Source: Oasisia sp. SBJ-2009 (taxonomy: Eukaryota; Annelida; Polychaeta; Sabellida; Siboglinidae). From it: 64,000 nucleotides of DNA. The notes under the pieces were generated by a model. That model had not been told where the DNA came from. It saw only the letters and a program-made list of their open reading frames with translations, and searched no databases. This document shows, one piece after another, positions 12,647 to 24,012 of this stretch; positions within the stretch are counted from its first letter, which is position 1, and every line of letters begins with the position of its first letter. The DNA lies in NCBI GenBank assembly GCA_964017155.1, contig OZ024867.1:27549609-27613608 (forward strand). The letters are read 5' to 3'. Made by a program: the position numbers and the translations under genes.

Positions 12647-12649
12647 TAC

Positions 12650-12782
12650 CAGTTGCAATAAAACGCAGAGTGATAGCAAGTATTTCGCATGGACAGGCCT
12701 CCGCAATACCCAAAGCCGAGCGCAAACACGTCTCTTCTTTCTTTTGACATAAATTCGTGCTATTAACAGCGCCTAAATCCAT
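12650..12782 (-). pseudogene. PIF/Harbinger transposase, exon 1 (3' part)
   Basis: Ends in a consensus donor (ACTG/GTAAGT). The reading KKEETCLRSALGIAEACPCE followed by ILAITLRFIATG matches the HARBI1-family segment just before the ATGDSY motif. The methionine at 12782 is an in-frame codon, not a convincing start. The normal N-terminus of about 80-100 residues was not recognised further upstream, so the gene is probably truncated here or has another exon I missed. Confidence 0.82.
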
Positions 12783-13479
12783 GTTTTCTTCAGACTAATC
12801 GATCATCTACATAGCTGGTACAATTTGGCAAAATATATAATACTTGTTGAAAGATGTTTTAAAATACGCCTCCGTTTTCGTTCAAGCCAAAAGAATGGCT
12901 AAAATGGCTGGACGAATTTGCAAGATTTCGGATCGCAACAAAGCTCCACAGAAGAGGGTGTCGTGCAGAGTCAGAGAGAATCGTAATATGCAATGGGGGA
13001 CAACAAGCAAACATAATATTTCGCATATTGGCGTTGGTTGCACCAGAAGTAGACACCAAATAAGACACATGTGAGCAAGTTAATAGAGTATTTTAGTCCG
13101 CAACGAAATGTACTACACACATGCTGTATATTTCAAAGCCGACAACAGCTAGCAAATGAATGTGTTGAAGAATGTGCAAGAGATCTACAAACTCTTGCCG
13201 TACATTGCGAATATATAAAGAACAGACTAACGAAATGGTAAGGGACCGCTTTGTTTTGGGAGTGAGGCACCTGGGTGTTAAACAAAAACTATAATTAATC
13301 ACCGAAGCAATGCCAATTGCTAGACAGCATGGACAAGGCAAACTGCAAATGAGGGTGCAACAGCTTGAATATGATTAACATGTCGAGAACAGCTGGCCGA
13401 TTCACGAAATCGAAGGACGGATGCATTGCCAGTAAATTACTACCGTTACTCGATGTCAAGGGACCGGCTGACTAGAAAG
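12783..13479. other. Unassigned sequence beside the Harbinger gene
   Basis: Several short ORFs on both strands overlap each other and show no motif. It may include the Harbinger 5' terminus, but I could not find a terminal inverted repeat. Confidence 0.3.
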
Positions 13480-13824
13480 GGTGAACGCTGTGGTTACACA
13501 TAACATTTGCGCGGAACGAGTTACCCTACTATGGGTGAGAGTCAGAGGTGCAATAAATTCGCTTCCTGCCAGTGTCAAATCACAAGGTAATATAGTTTCA
13601 TTCCGCCGACATCTAAAAACCTATCTCTTTACTTTAATGCTGCCTATCCTCCTTAGGCTTAGCCTCCTAGCTTCTTCGTCCATCCGTTGGCGTTGACGAC
13701 TCACGCATTGCCATTGGCCATTGCTTTCGATTATGAGATTGATTAATCCCTTGGTTTTGTCGCGCCACTAAGCTTGATTTTCGAGGATATTGGCGCAAAA
13801 GAAGTTACTATTATTATTATTAAA
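13480..13824 (+). mobile_element. LINE 3' end with (TTA)n tail (LINE-D)
   Basis: At 13517-13645 the reading RVTLLWVRVRGAINSLPASV, then KSQ..IVSFRRHLKTYLF, is the conserved C-terminus of CR1/L2/Jockey-type ORF2 proteins (WN.LP..V....SF...LKT.LF); LINE-B in this window carries the equivalent WNALPEDLRS. A short 3' UTR follows, ending GATATTGGCGCAAAAGAAG and a (TTA)n tail at about 13807-13823. It is 5'-truncated, as most LINE copies are. The tail runs straight into the Gypsy fragment. Confidence 0.8.
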
Positions 13825-14645
13825 TGCAATGCAAAAGGACATTTTGCTTCTGTTTGTCGCTCGAAGCGTAACACTGAATACTTTTGAACGCCATAAAGCG
13901 TATGAAGCCGAACGTGAAGGGATAAAACCATATCGTGGCAAAGCCGAAAGTGACGGAACAGGATCGTTTATCGGTGACATCGAAAGTGACCTAACCAAAC
14001 CACAGGTCGAAAGTTGTCATTCGACTGCGTTCCTCAGTGTGTGGTTGACTGTACGGAGAAGACAGACGCTTGGTTCGTAACTTTGAAGGTGTAGCGGAAG
14101 CGACTTCGTTTCAAATCGACACCGGCGCTGACGTCACGATAATAACAAAGAAGACATGATTGGCAATGAAAGACAAACCGAGACTAGAACCAAAAGCCGT
14201 GCGTCTCAACATTGTTGGTGGACAGGTAAAGGCGATTGGTCAGTTCATGGCAGTCACGAAGCATAGGAACACGGTTTATTCAACGTGATCGTCATCGAAG
14301 GGGAGAACATTACCAACCTACTGTCACGAGACGTCGCTGCAGACATGAGTTTCGTGTGTCGTCTGGAGCAAATTGACGCATCGGGTGATGATGATGCTTG
14401 AATTGGCCTCATGAAGACCAAAACTGTCACAATAAAGCTGAAGGCAGAGACTGAACCACTGTGTTTAATAACTCCGAGTGGTGTACCTTTCCCTCTGATG
14501 GACGCTGTTAAATCCGAACTCAATAACATGGCTGAGCCAGACGTGATCAGACCTGTGACAGAACCAACGGATTGGTGCGCTGCGATGGTTCCGGTCATTA
14601 AGAAAACCGGAGATGTGCGTAGCTGCATCGACTTGAAGCAGGTGT
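13825..14645 (+). mobile_element. Ty3/Gypsy LTR-retrotransposon gag-pol fragment
   Basis: Three landmarks in Gypsy order: half a nucleocapsid zinc knuckle (KCNAKGHFASVCRSKRNTEY, about 13822-13881), an aspartic protease active site (FQIDTGADVTIIT, 14109-14147) followed by VRLNIVGGQVKAIGQFM, and the RT N-terminus (TPSGVPFPLMDAVKSELNNM, then VIRPVTEPTDWCAAMVPVIK and VRSCIDLKQ, to about 14640). The frames differ between protease and RT and there are stops in between, so it is inactive. The RT stops before its catalytic motif. No LTR or integrase was recognised. Confidence 0.85.
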
Positions 14646-15043
14646 TTTTTGGGCCATGAGGTGGCACAGTGTACAGGGCGGGCTGCGGGCTCTCATGGAC
14701 AGCCAGCGCATGACATTAGTGTGGAACATAGTTGTCGCCAACCATTATAGGCTATAATCAGATGTAAGTTAAACCTAGGCAATAATTGTGGAAATGGCAA
14801 AACAGATACGGAGACACTCAGCGTTCACACAACGAAGATATCGGCCAGGAAGTCTCAACATTTCTGCTTCAGATCATGCGTAATTAATGGGCAGAGACTA
14901 CCAAGTGGGATGATCTTAACACAGTCAGACAAAACACTATTTAAAAATACACGTACGCCAACTATGAATGACTTGCGGTACGGCGTATCCACTATTTATG
15001 TGTCGGCATCCACTGTTCTACTTCTAGCCATGTACATGGACAT
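14646..15043. other. Unassigned sequence
   Basis: It follows the Gypsy break abruptly. The first ~60 bp (GGTGGCACAGTGTACAGGGC) recalls a SINE A-box region, but no B box follows, so no RNA gene is called. Confidence 0.3.
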
Positions 15044-17521
15044 CAGAGCTGTAATGTAATGAAGTACATTTACTTCGTTATTTTACTTAAGTAGAACAGT
15101 TTACTTTTCTTGAGTAACGAAGACTCATACTTTTTTGGTTAAATTTGTAAATGTCCTAACAGTTTCGCGAATGATCTGCGTCAGAGGCAAGGCAATGTAA
15201 GGCAAGTAAATATCAGCTGGAACATACAACAAACATACGTGTTAAGTGTCCTGGACTGGCCAGATTTTTACATCAGTTGAACAAACGTTTTGCTTTGTCA
15301 CCTGATGAAGCCAGTGAGATAATTGCAATCTGGGGTCTGACTGCGAAGCCCGAACTGGGTGTCACAACTGCAGTGCAAGGCTTCCTGACTGGGCAATTAA
15401 GACAGCTATGCCCATGAATGACATTGCCACTTAAGTTATTTAAAGCCATACGTTGAGTAGACATGAAAATCAGCTGCCTTATTTGTCTCCTTGTGTCTTG
15501 CATTGCATATAGTTGTCACAGTATAACGATTAGCCTTAGAAGTTCACTGTGAACTGCACATTTTGTAGATGTCGAGGGTTCCCCATTATCGCCCACCGCA
15601 AACCTGGCAGTCTCATAATCTCTATCTATTTTTAATATAATTCAGTGTGTATACCTGTTTAATTTAATTAAGGTATTTAAAAAAATCTACAATTAATAAT
15701 TATTACAAATAAAGACATATTTTAACATACACTTTATTATAGCCATTCATCTAGACCGAATGCCTCCTTCTAATAACAAAAGATAAAACTCATCACACGT
15801 CCACTCACGATGATAAGAACATTTAAAAAAGATATAACACCCCTATAACAACGTGAATTATTACTAGTTCAACTTATGAATACGATAGTTGCAGGGGGCC
15901 TATTATTAATAAAGCACGGTGTATTTACAGCTTGTAGGGCTATTTTATCTACGTAGTGTTGTTAGCAACATTATAGTTCATAGCAGACATGCCACATTTT
16001 GGGGATGGCAATCAGTATTTCTGACCAAATATTCTGTAAGAATCCTTATCAATCCGTACCACTAATCAGATCTTCCAATTAACTGGCCTACGTTATTAAG
16101 GCCTTTTCAAAACGGGTTATTCCACGTTGGTTTCGACATTTTAATTATTATTGCAGATTAATGATGTAGCCTTAGTTTTGGGGACATATTCGCAAATCGG
16201 GGCTTATTTACGTCGACTCGACGATATTAAGTTGATAAAAAACACAATTTAAAAACAAAATCCGAATCCTTTTTAGCTGGTGTGATGCAGAATGGCATTC
16301 CAAACGCATGTACGCATCGACAACACGTGGTAAAACCGTTTTGAAAAGGCCATAATAACCTATGCCAGTAACTGGAAAATTACCGAAGTTTTATTTCACT
16401 CCAGCACGTTTAAACTGCGTACCGCAAAAACAGACAGTGTTATCAGATAATACTAAAACAAATCAGCAGTTCACGCGTATAACGAAGTGTCATTGGCAAG
16501 CGTCAACATCTTGAATTCATAAATGCAAGTGATTTCGTTGAATTCGGCGTCGATAGTCCGTCGGTAAATGTCAAATAATTAAATCTTGTCATGTTTTTGG
16601 GTATAATATTGGCAACATCTTTTAAAATAATCAAAATAGTATATAGAACTTAACACCGCTGTTGCCATTTTTACTTTTTGGTCACATAGTGATTTAGCGG
16701 CCATTTTAAAAATGGCCGCCAAATTTTATTTTGCCGTACATTAATAACTGTTTCATCTAGAGAAATAATTGTGGTATGTGGGTATATGTTCTATGGAAAT
16801 TTTGTTTTTCAAATAAACCAATTTTGAAATGTTCTGGTTTTCGCGTCTGCCATTTTTAAAGATGGCGGTCGTCAATACTAGTTGTATTTCCTGTATTGCT
16901 TTTCATAATCTTCACGCCCCTGCTACGTCCCCGTTCCCACCTGCCGCAGTTTTCAGAACAGCAAATTTACCAGCACGCCATCTATTACGCGCCACAATAA
17001 ACTAATCGGTGGTTTAGTTCGTTCGTTTCGAGTCGATTTACTTAGTTACTAACAGTATTCGATTATTTTGTCTATGCTGTATAGGTTTGTGACGCATACA
17101 AGGACACAATGTGGCTAAAATAATGTCTCCATCAATTTAGTTAAAATCCGTATCAAAACAGAGTACGGCCGTATCATTTAAAAACCCGCCAAAATCCGTA
17201 TCATATACGGGTAATCCGTATCGTGTGACAAGGCTGGTTCATAGTATGAAATATATTTTTACGCATAGAACAACAAAGATAGCAAACAATTCATATATGT
17301 TGGTGTACGCACTAAATTATAATTGTGAATGTTTTGTTTTATTCACAACATGGAGAACTAGTTTCAGGCGAAAAGTACGTGTAGTGTTTGCTTCAAGTAC
17401 ATTTTTACTTGTACTTCAAGTACATTTTTCTTGAAGTACTTTTAATTTACTTCAGTAGCTTTTTCTAGGGTTACTTTTACTTTTTCTTAAGTACAAAATA
17501 AATGTACTTGTTACAGCACAG
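15044..17521. mobile_element. hAT-like element bounded by GCTGTAA/TTACAGC ends
   Basis: The left end CAGAGCTGTAATGTAATGAA, followed by GTACATTTAC and ACTTAAGTA, mirrors the right end AATGTACTTGTTACAGCACAG (17501-17521), which is preceded by CTTAAGTAC and CAAGTAC repeats. This AAGTAC-rich, GCTGTAAC-type terminus is common in animal hAT elements. The 2.3-kb interior has no transposase and holds a nested MITE plus dispersed repeats. No clear 8-bp duplication is visible, so the two ends could belong to different copies. The right end coincides with the start of the first LMLN exon. Confidence 0.55.
16075..16380. mobile_element. Short MITE with ~42-bp inverted ends
   Basis: The left arm (16075-16115, AACTGGCCTACGTTATTAAG then GCCTTTTCAAAACGG) and right arm (16335-16380, CCGTTTTGAAAAGGCC then ATAATAACCTATGCCAGTAA) are inverted copies around a 220-bp non-coding core. 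It lies inside the larger hAT-like element. Confidence 0.75.
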
Positions 17522-17637
17522 CACATTCGGGGGACGAAGACCAAGATGTGATTAGTGATGACACCGTGCGCAACTGGAAAATGTTCCGAAGCACAGTGCA
17601 CCATCGGACCTATAAATTTATGACGCCATCCGTTACC
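17517..17637 (+). CDS. LMLN: LMLN-like exon a
   Basis: The preceding acceptor is TTGTTACAG (AG at 17515-17516); a second AG five bases later is possible. The donor GTGAGT starts at 17638. In frame from 17518 it encodes 40 residues including TVRNWKMFRSTVHHRTYKFM and TPSVT. In LMLN proteins this is the stretch after the HExxH domain ending in the ..VTP.V.. strand. The exon ends in phase 0. The first ~10 residues (TAHSGDEDQD) have no counterpart I recognise and derive from or abut the hAT-like terminus, so the true 5' edge is uncertain. Confidence 0.8.
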
Positions 17638-18179
17638 GTGAGTACTCCAAACACATGCTGATTTGCATTTATTATGTATCGTTTAATAGTATATTTTCTT
17701 ATTACGTGTAATTATTAAGGATGTATTCTTAAATTGATAAATCGGTGCGTTTATTTTGATAAATAACTGTAAACGTAATTAAAGTACTTGCTACGATATA
17801 ACTGGTCTTGGAAGGTGTTCCCGTAGAATATGTTATTTTCAAAATTCAGTGAAAAATTTCGAACATAATATGAATACTAGAGTGGCCTAATTTGACATGG
17901 TGAGAAGATTATTTTTGAAATTAACTGATTGGGTGAGAAAGCAACAGTGTTAGCATTTCAGAGAAATCCATTGAGAGGAAAATATTTCTCAACGCAAAGC
18001 GTGCGTAATGATACATCTTAGTACTTGCCCATTTGACAGTCACATGTGCTGCGATACTTGTACTATACACTATGTCTACAATTATGCATGAAGACTCATT
18101 TTTCACGAACAAATGTGTCAACTATTTTAAGATTATCCATTTATATTCATGAATAAACTAAAATATAATGTCACAGATG

Positions 18180-18600
18180 TTTCCATTTGTTGTCCGTCGA
18201 TAGGTCAACTTTGACCTTTACCTGACCTTCAGCATCTGATCTTGACCTTAAACTAAAAATATAACATCATACGTTGATTCTACATATTCAAATACCCCTA
18301 AAAAGAAGTATTATCCAATTAATTAACCAGAAGAGCAAATGTGCGTCATTAAAACAAATCAGACCTTCATTGTGTTAAACAAGATATTTGTACCCTCGTT
18401 AAAAAAATCCATTATTCATCATGTCCGGCAGCGGGGTTCTCGCTCCCTTTATATTAGTTGGGTCCATGACCTTCGATTCCTTAACCATTATATATTACCA
18501 TGAAGATGACCCCTGAATGACCTTGACCTTACCAGGTCACCTTTACCTTAATTCGATCGGTCACCTTGATAAATTGCATCAGCGCATCGATGTAACCAAA
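18180..18600. repeat. Sequence dense in AGGTCA half-sites
   Basis: Many TGACCTT/TTGACCT words occur close together (18205-18250 and 18460-18550), on both sides of a 0.2-kb spacer. Similar clusters recur at 24690, 25320, 33870 and 37880, each near another dispersed repeat. This looks like a property of repeat families, although the word equals the nuclear-receptor half-site. Confidence 0.5.
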
Positions 18601-18625
18601 ATAATGTGTCTTGGGCAACGTACCT

Positions 18626-19010
18626 CAAAAAAGCGTCTTCATACATGCTTTAGGTGCTCTGGTTCAAAAGTTAAGTTTTCTTTCTACCAGATGGCGGCCG
18701 TCTTGGATTTATGGGTCAAAATTGTGTCATAACGTGAAAGTGATGTCAGAATCTGAATCCTCGTGGTCGAGGTGTCCGAAAAATTGTCTTCATGCATGCT
18801 TCTAGGTGCTCTGGTTCATATGTTACTTTTTCGAACTACCAGATGGCGGCCATATTGGATTTTTGGGTCAAAATGATACCATAGCGATAAATTGATGCAA
18901 GAATCGGAATCCTCGTGGACGACTTCCCCGAAAAATTGTATTCATACGCGATTTTTAGCGCTTTGGTGCAAACGTTATTTTTTCGAGATGGTGCTAGCGG
19001 CCACTTTGGA
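18626..19010. repeat. About 150-bp tandem repeat, 2.5 units
   Basis: Units start near 18626, 18776 and 18927. Each contains AAATTGTCTTCATGCATGC-like sequence, GGTGCTCTGGTTCA, CCAGATGGCGGCC and TTGGGTCAAAAT. The third unit breaks off at the GCGGCCAC box. Non-coding. Confidence 0.8.
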
Positions 19011-19145
19011 GGGACCGGGGGGGGGGCTAAATATGTTTTAAATGGCCCATATATGTTTAATAAATCGTCAAACCTTAGTAGCAAGAAACTGGTCACGAAA
19101 CTGCAATATATGTGCCGACAAGCGTTCTCATACAATCAAATGAAA

Positions 19146-19200
19146 GAAGAACATGCGAAAAAAGATGGCAATCGTGGCCATCTTTTTTCGTATGTTCTTC
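19146..19200. repeat. Near-perfect hairpin, 24-bp stem
   Basis: GAAGAACATGCGAAAAAAGA plus TGGC pairs with GCCATCTTTTTTCGTATGTTC plus TTC across a short loop, with one mismatch. GTTCTCAT and ATGAGAAC outside it pair as well, though not contiguously. Confidence 0.85.
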
Positions 19201-19233
19201 ATGAGAACAACAATCAATAATAATAACAGCAAT

Positions 19234-19263
19234 AATAGCAATAATAGTAGTAGTAGTAGTAGT

Positions 19264-19295
<32 letters not shown>

Positions 19296-19320
19296 CAGCA
19301 GCAGCAGCAGCAGTAGTAAT
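19234..19320. repeat. (AGT)n/(AGC)n trinucleotide repeat
   Basis: AGT units followed by AGC units. Produces poly-Ser and poly-Leu ORFs that are not genes. Confidence 0.97.
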
Positions 19321-19375
19321 AGTGTACGTGTACTACACCAATTGATGGTTCGACTGTGTACCTCATTATCATGGG

Positions 19376-19990
19376 GATAAGATATGTTTTCCAATGTTAT
19401 GTGATATGTCCATGAGTATGTAGATGACGCAAATGTAAGCAACCAGAAATTATGTAACGATGTGCGGAATGGCGCAATTTCTAACGTTCATCAATTTACG
19501 GTGACCCTGTTTGAACGCCGCTGAACATAAACTACCTCACCTCACAGTTCCACGTCACACCGCATTTTGATGGGAAGAAACTACTCTTTCATACAATATA
19601 TGACTTGCCCATAGTTGTAAAGTAGGAACACAGTCAATATAACTTCATAGTATTCGCGGCATTGTAAACTTTCCAATAATCGTCATTTTATGGTTGACTT
19701 TGTTTGACCTTAAGCTATTGCGCTTTCCAACAGTATATGGATTGGCCATTTTTTAATAATGTAAAATAGCTACTAATAATATCGAGAAGTTTTCAAAAGC
19801 GTCCAATTTCAAAAAATGATCGTTTTATGGTGACCTTGTTTGACCTCGGATTAACGCTTACTGCACCACTTGACAACTCTACGTCAGCGCAAATCATGAC
19901 TGGGAGATGCAGTACTTTCCAGTGATATAACAGTTGTGTGTATATAGGGGGGCCATTTAAATCGGTCTGTTAGGCGGTTCTGTCGCTCGC
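19376..19990 (+). repeat. Interspersed repeat family D, copy 1
   Basis: Matches the reverse complement of 59775-60480 over most of its length: GTGATATGTCCATGAGTA, GCAACCAGAAATTAT, CGTTCATCAATTTACGGTGA, TTTTCAAAAGCGTCCAATTT and CGTTTTATGGTGACCTTGTT. A third partial copy is at 62010-62240. No coding potential is evident. Confidence 0.85.
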
Positions 19991-20151
19991 CTATAAGGCA
20001 ATGGTAATATATACATATATGTTTTACGCCGTCCCTCCTTTCCCCGTGCCGCCGGATCACCGTTGACTTGGCATCAATATACCAGTTGAAAATCACACAA
20101 TGTCAACTATAATAAAATGTTACTAAAATAAATTGTATCATATATAATTTA

Positions 20152-20625
<474 letters not shown>

Positions 20626-20879
20626 GTATGTAAACTAAACAACATGAAATATGTCATTGCCATTTGTAGCATTTACACCAAAACACGAACCAGCAGGCGG
20701 ACGCGTGTCCACGCTAACACAAACGTACACCACATTGTCCTTGGGCCAAACGCCACTTGTTGATATTAACTGGGTTTGCAATATCTAGTTATGATATTTG
20801 AAATAATCCATGTCTCGAGCACGTATTTTCACGTATTGTAATATGATAACTGTTACTGTGGGGCAGCTGATTGGCTCGG

Positions 20880-21660
20880 CAATCATCTTTAAAATGGCCG
20901 CCAAATAAAATGTCCCCATATCGTTATAACTGCACCAAGCAAAGCAATGTTAGGGGTGCATAATGTTTATTTCAGACAAAAATGTGTTCTAGGCACCGTG
21001 TTAATTACCTATTATTGATACGGTGTCAACAACAGCAATTTCTACAACTTTACTTGTGTTTAAAAAGTAGCAGAACTGCATCTTAACATACGGGAATACC
21101 TTAGATGTATTCTCTAAATAATGCACTTCGTGAAATACGGAAACAATAGTTTCTTTTAAAGTGGCTGATATATGTATGTCGGTGAAGTTCATATAATCGC
21201 AGATAAAAATATACAAGTTGATATAAATGTTGTTTGATTAACCTATGTAATTTTTAAATCTATGGAAATAATATACTTAGTCGTGCGCTATGTTTAGAAC
21301 GATGATATTACCAAATGGCGGATAGTTGAAAGTCATTAAAGATCAAATGTAATACAAGTTAAATTTTTCCATATAAACCCTTTTTGTAGGCACATATTTT
21401 GTGGCTTTAGATTCTTAGTTTCAAAATACAAAATGATAGGCTTAGTCAAATACCACGTTTAAAAATTGGTTCATATATTTATGTCGTTGAAGACTCAAGA
21501 AACTTGTTTACGTCGCTATTCACTTCGCAATGCGAGAAACATAACTGCTCTCTTTTGAGATGTTACATTTGTATTGACGCTCGTCATAGCTATAATGGCA
21601 TATACGAATCCCGCAGAAGTCCAAGCATTTAAAAAACCCTTAAAGATATACCTTGCACAC
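20880..21660. repeat. Dispersed repeat of the ATGGCGGCC family
   Basis: Related to 57690-59480: AAAATGGCCGCCAAATAAAA.GTCC, AGTTGAAAGTCATTAAAGAT, CGTCGCTATTCAC and CAGAAGTCCAAGCA have counterparts there. Related AAATGGCCGCC sequence is also at 16680-16880. Divergence is high. Non-coding. Confidence 0.55.
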
Positions 21661-21821
21661 GGCAACTAGTGTTCTACCTGTGGCAGTTATTAGGATACGG
21701 GAAATATAATTTGGCAGACATTTTAAGAAGATAATTATACCAAAATATATCAAGAGACATGGATATTTTAAATTATACGTATATCCTGCCACCCAATGGG
21801 GTCTGACCCACGAACTTACAC

Positions 21822-21911
21822 AAACACACACATACACACGCATGCACGCACGCACACACCACACGCATATACACCACGCACACACACACACACGCACACG
21901 CACGCATACAC

Positions 21912-21964
<53 letters not shown>
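21822..21964. repeat. (CA)n microsatellite
   Basis: Interrupted CA/CGCA repeats, pure from about 21915. Confidence 0.98.
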
Positions 21965-21965
<1 letters not shown>

Positions 21966-22072
21966 GATCATCAGTGTGTGTGCCATAGTTGTATATTATG
22001 TCAGAGAATAAGAATTGGGGTACATAAATATGTCATTGTGTGGGTGTGTGTATGTGCGTGTATATATGTATG

Positions 22073-22074
<2 letters not shown>

Positions 22075-22162
<88 letters not shown>
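22075..22162. repeat. (AT)n microsatellite, ~85 bp
   Basis: Pure AT dinucleotides. The Tyr-Ile ORFs here are artefacts. Confidence 0.98.
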
Positions 22163-22166
<4 letters not shown>

Positions 22167-22551
22167 TTTATAAAGAGCTAGCAATATGTATACTGCATAT
22201 TTCCTGGAGTCAGATATCTATATATGGTTTAATTTGATTTCGAATGCTGTCAGATGCAGAGAGCTATCTGTGTGGCATTAACCACACAGATAACTATTAT
22301 TAACAGGTGTTATCGACATATAGTAGGCTTTGCATTAATAAATAAAGTCATATAATGTGATCGTGTGGGTAACTAATACATGTATACGTCAGGCATCTAC
22401 CCGGCCGTTCACATTTCAATACAATTAAATATGTTATTTGGTACTGTGTTCGCTTTATTTAAAATAAGGCTTTCTTTTGTTATATCATGGTATATATAGT
22501 AAATTATATATTTAGATACTGCACTATCAATGAAACATGTGATGATTGTAG

Positions 22552-22631
22552 GATGAAGCTTTGACGCCGGAGAACATATCTTATCACCCCGTATTTTCGC
22601 GATTCACACTGGCTCTGTTGGATGATACCGG
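22552..22631 (+). CDS. LMLN: LMLN-like exon c (Met-turn region)
   Basis: Acceptor GATGATTGTAG, consensus donor GTAAGT at 22632; 80 nt, phase 0 in and phase 2 out. It encodes DEALTPENISYHPVF followed by SRFTLALLDDTG, matching the LMLN segment that starts NEAMTG and ends SRITLALMEDTGWY. In M8 enzymes the methionine of that NEAMTG/DELMAP box forms the Met-turn under the zinc site; here it is leucine (DEALTP). The split glycine codon is completed by exon d to give the expected GWY. Confidence 0.88.
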
Positions 22632-22751
22632 GTAAGTGAATCAATAGCATATTTCATTACCATGAAGACTATGTTTAGTAATTATTACACATACGTATTT
22701 TGTTTTGTTTCATGATATGTTAGTTTATGTGTTTATTCATTTGTTCGTCCG

Positions 22752-22753
22752 TA

Positions 22754-22784
<31 letters not shown>

Positions 22785-22895
22785 TTGTTCGTTCGTTCAT
22801 TCATTCTTTCGATCCTTCATTCCTTCATTCCTTCATTTTCCCATTCAGTGATTCAATCATTTGTAAGTATGTTTGTTTGTTTGTTTGTTTGTCTG
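22752..22895. repeat. Tetranucleotide repeat cluster
   Basis: (ACGC)n at 22753-22784, TTCA/TTCG-type units to about 22845, and (GTTT)n at 22868-22895. Confidence 0.93.
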
Positions 22896-23299
22896 TTTGA
22901 GAAACAGGGATCCTGAACATGTTAAACCTCGGTCAGATTATGTTCAACTTATTGGTTTTAAGATATCTCTAACCTCTAAGTAGTTGAGTATCTGTGTTAC
23001 CATACACTCTTTAAATTGCATTAATTTCACATATATACGTAACATAGTTGGAATCTAGGTTATGAGACGATAACACTTATAGTATTCATTCATTCGTTTG
23101 TTTGTTTTTACAAAGGCACACCTATTGAAATGAAGGTGTGGAAACAACAGGATTCATTTCACGTCAACACCTTGTATTCACTTCATGAACATCTAGTAAT
23201 TTTACCATAATTGGTATTATTTACTTCAAATAATCTTCACCAATAGTACCTTTTTATTCCTAATCATAAAATGAGGTACTGCAATATATAATCCGACAT

Positions 23300-24012
23300 A
23301 GGGCGTTCTGACGCAACCAGGGTCTTTGTGACGTCTTTTGCGTGTATAATGCGGCACCGTTTTGCGGAACATTTTGCGGAACGCTTGTTTAAATCATCCT
23401 ACGATCAGCTGTTGAACTCGCATGACTCCGAAGCCGCACACATAGCTAAACATGGATACAGTCTGACATGTCCGTCAATGTGAAGGTATACTATGTACAT
23501 TAATGAAAATGTACAGGCGATGAAACGTCGACTGATGGCCAGACGAAAGGTGTGATGGCTCGATGCCGGAAAGGATGTTTAAAATCATATACAGCTCGCC
23601 GTATGCATCACATGAGACTGCTATGTCTTCACACATAGTTAGATATTGATATCGTATAACATGTCCGTCAATATGAAAGCATGATGTCTATATTAATGTA
23701 CATTTACAGTCGATGAAACGTCGCGGGACGTTCGATTGAATTCAGTGCCAAGATGGCGTTGTTTTGGTTGTTCTGTCTATTGACCACATATAGGGCATGC
23801 TGTTCTGTCTATTGACCACATATACGGCATGCCCAGTTGCCCACATGCAAACTATCGCTGGCTACGCGCCTGCACGGTCAATGGCTATTGAGGACAAGCG
23901 TTCAGCAAAACATACAAACAAATCCACGTTAGTCGCTAGAGGCGCTGATACGCAACTAGGGTCTTGTTGCGTATTGGCGCCTCTAGCGACTAAAGTGGAT
24001 TTGTGGAACCTC
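23300..24012 (+). mobile_element. Fold-back element E, copy 2, ending in a short hairpin
   Basis: 23300-23750 is a single forward copy of the unit that is mirrored at 11221-11990 (GATCAGCTGTTGAACTCGCA, GATGCCGGAAAGGATGTTT, ACTGCTATGTCTTCACAC). After about 170 bp of other sequence, 23921-24003 forms a hairpin with ~37-bp arms: AAATCCACGTTAGTCGCTAG and GAGGCGCTGATACGCAAC against GTTGCGTATTGGCGCCTC and TAGCGACTAAAGTGGATTT. Half of that hairpin flanks copy 1 at 11224. The hairpin is probably two element termini joined end to end. Confidence 0.78.

Noticed and set aside
14646..14720. Second SINE head
   Set aside because: A-box-like word only; no B box and no tail.
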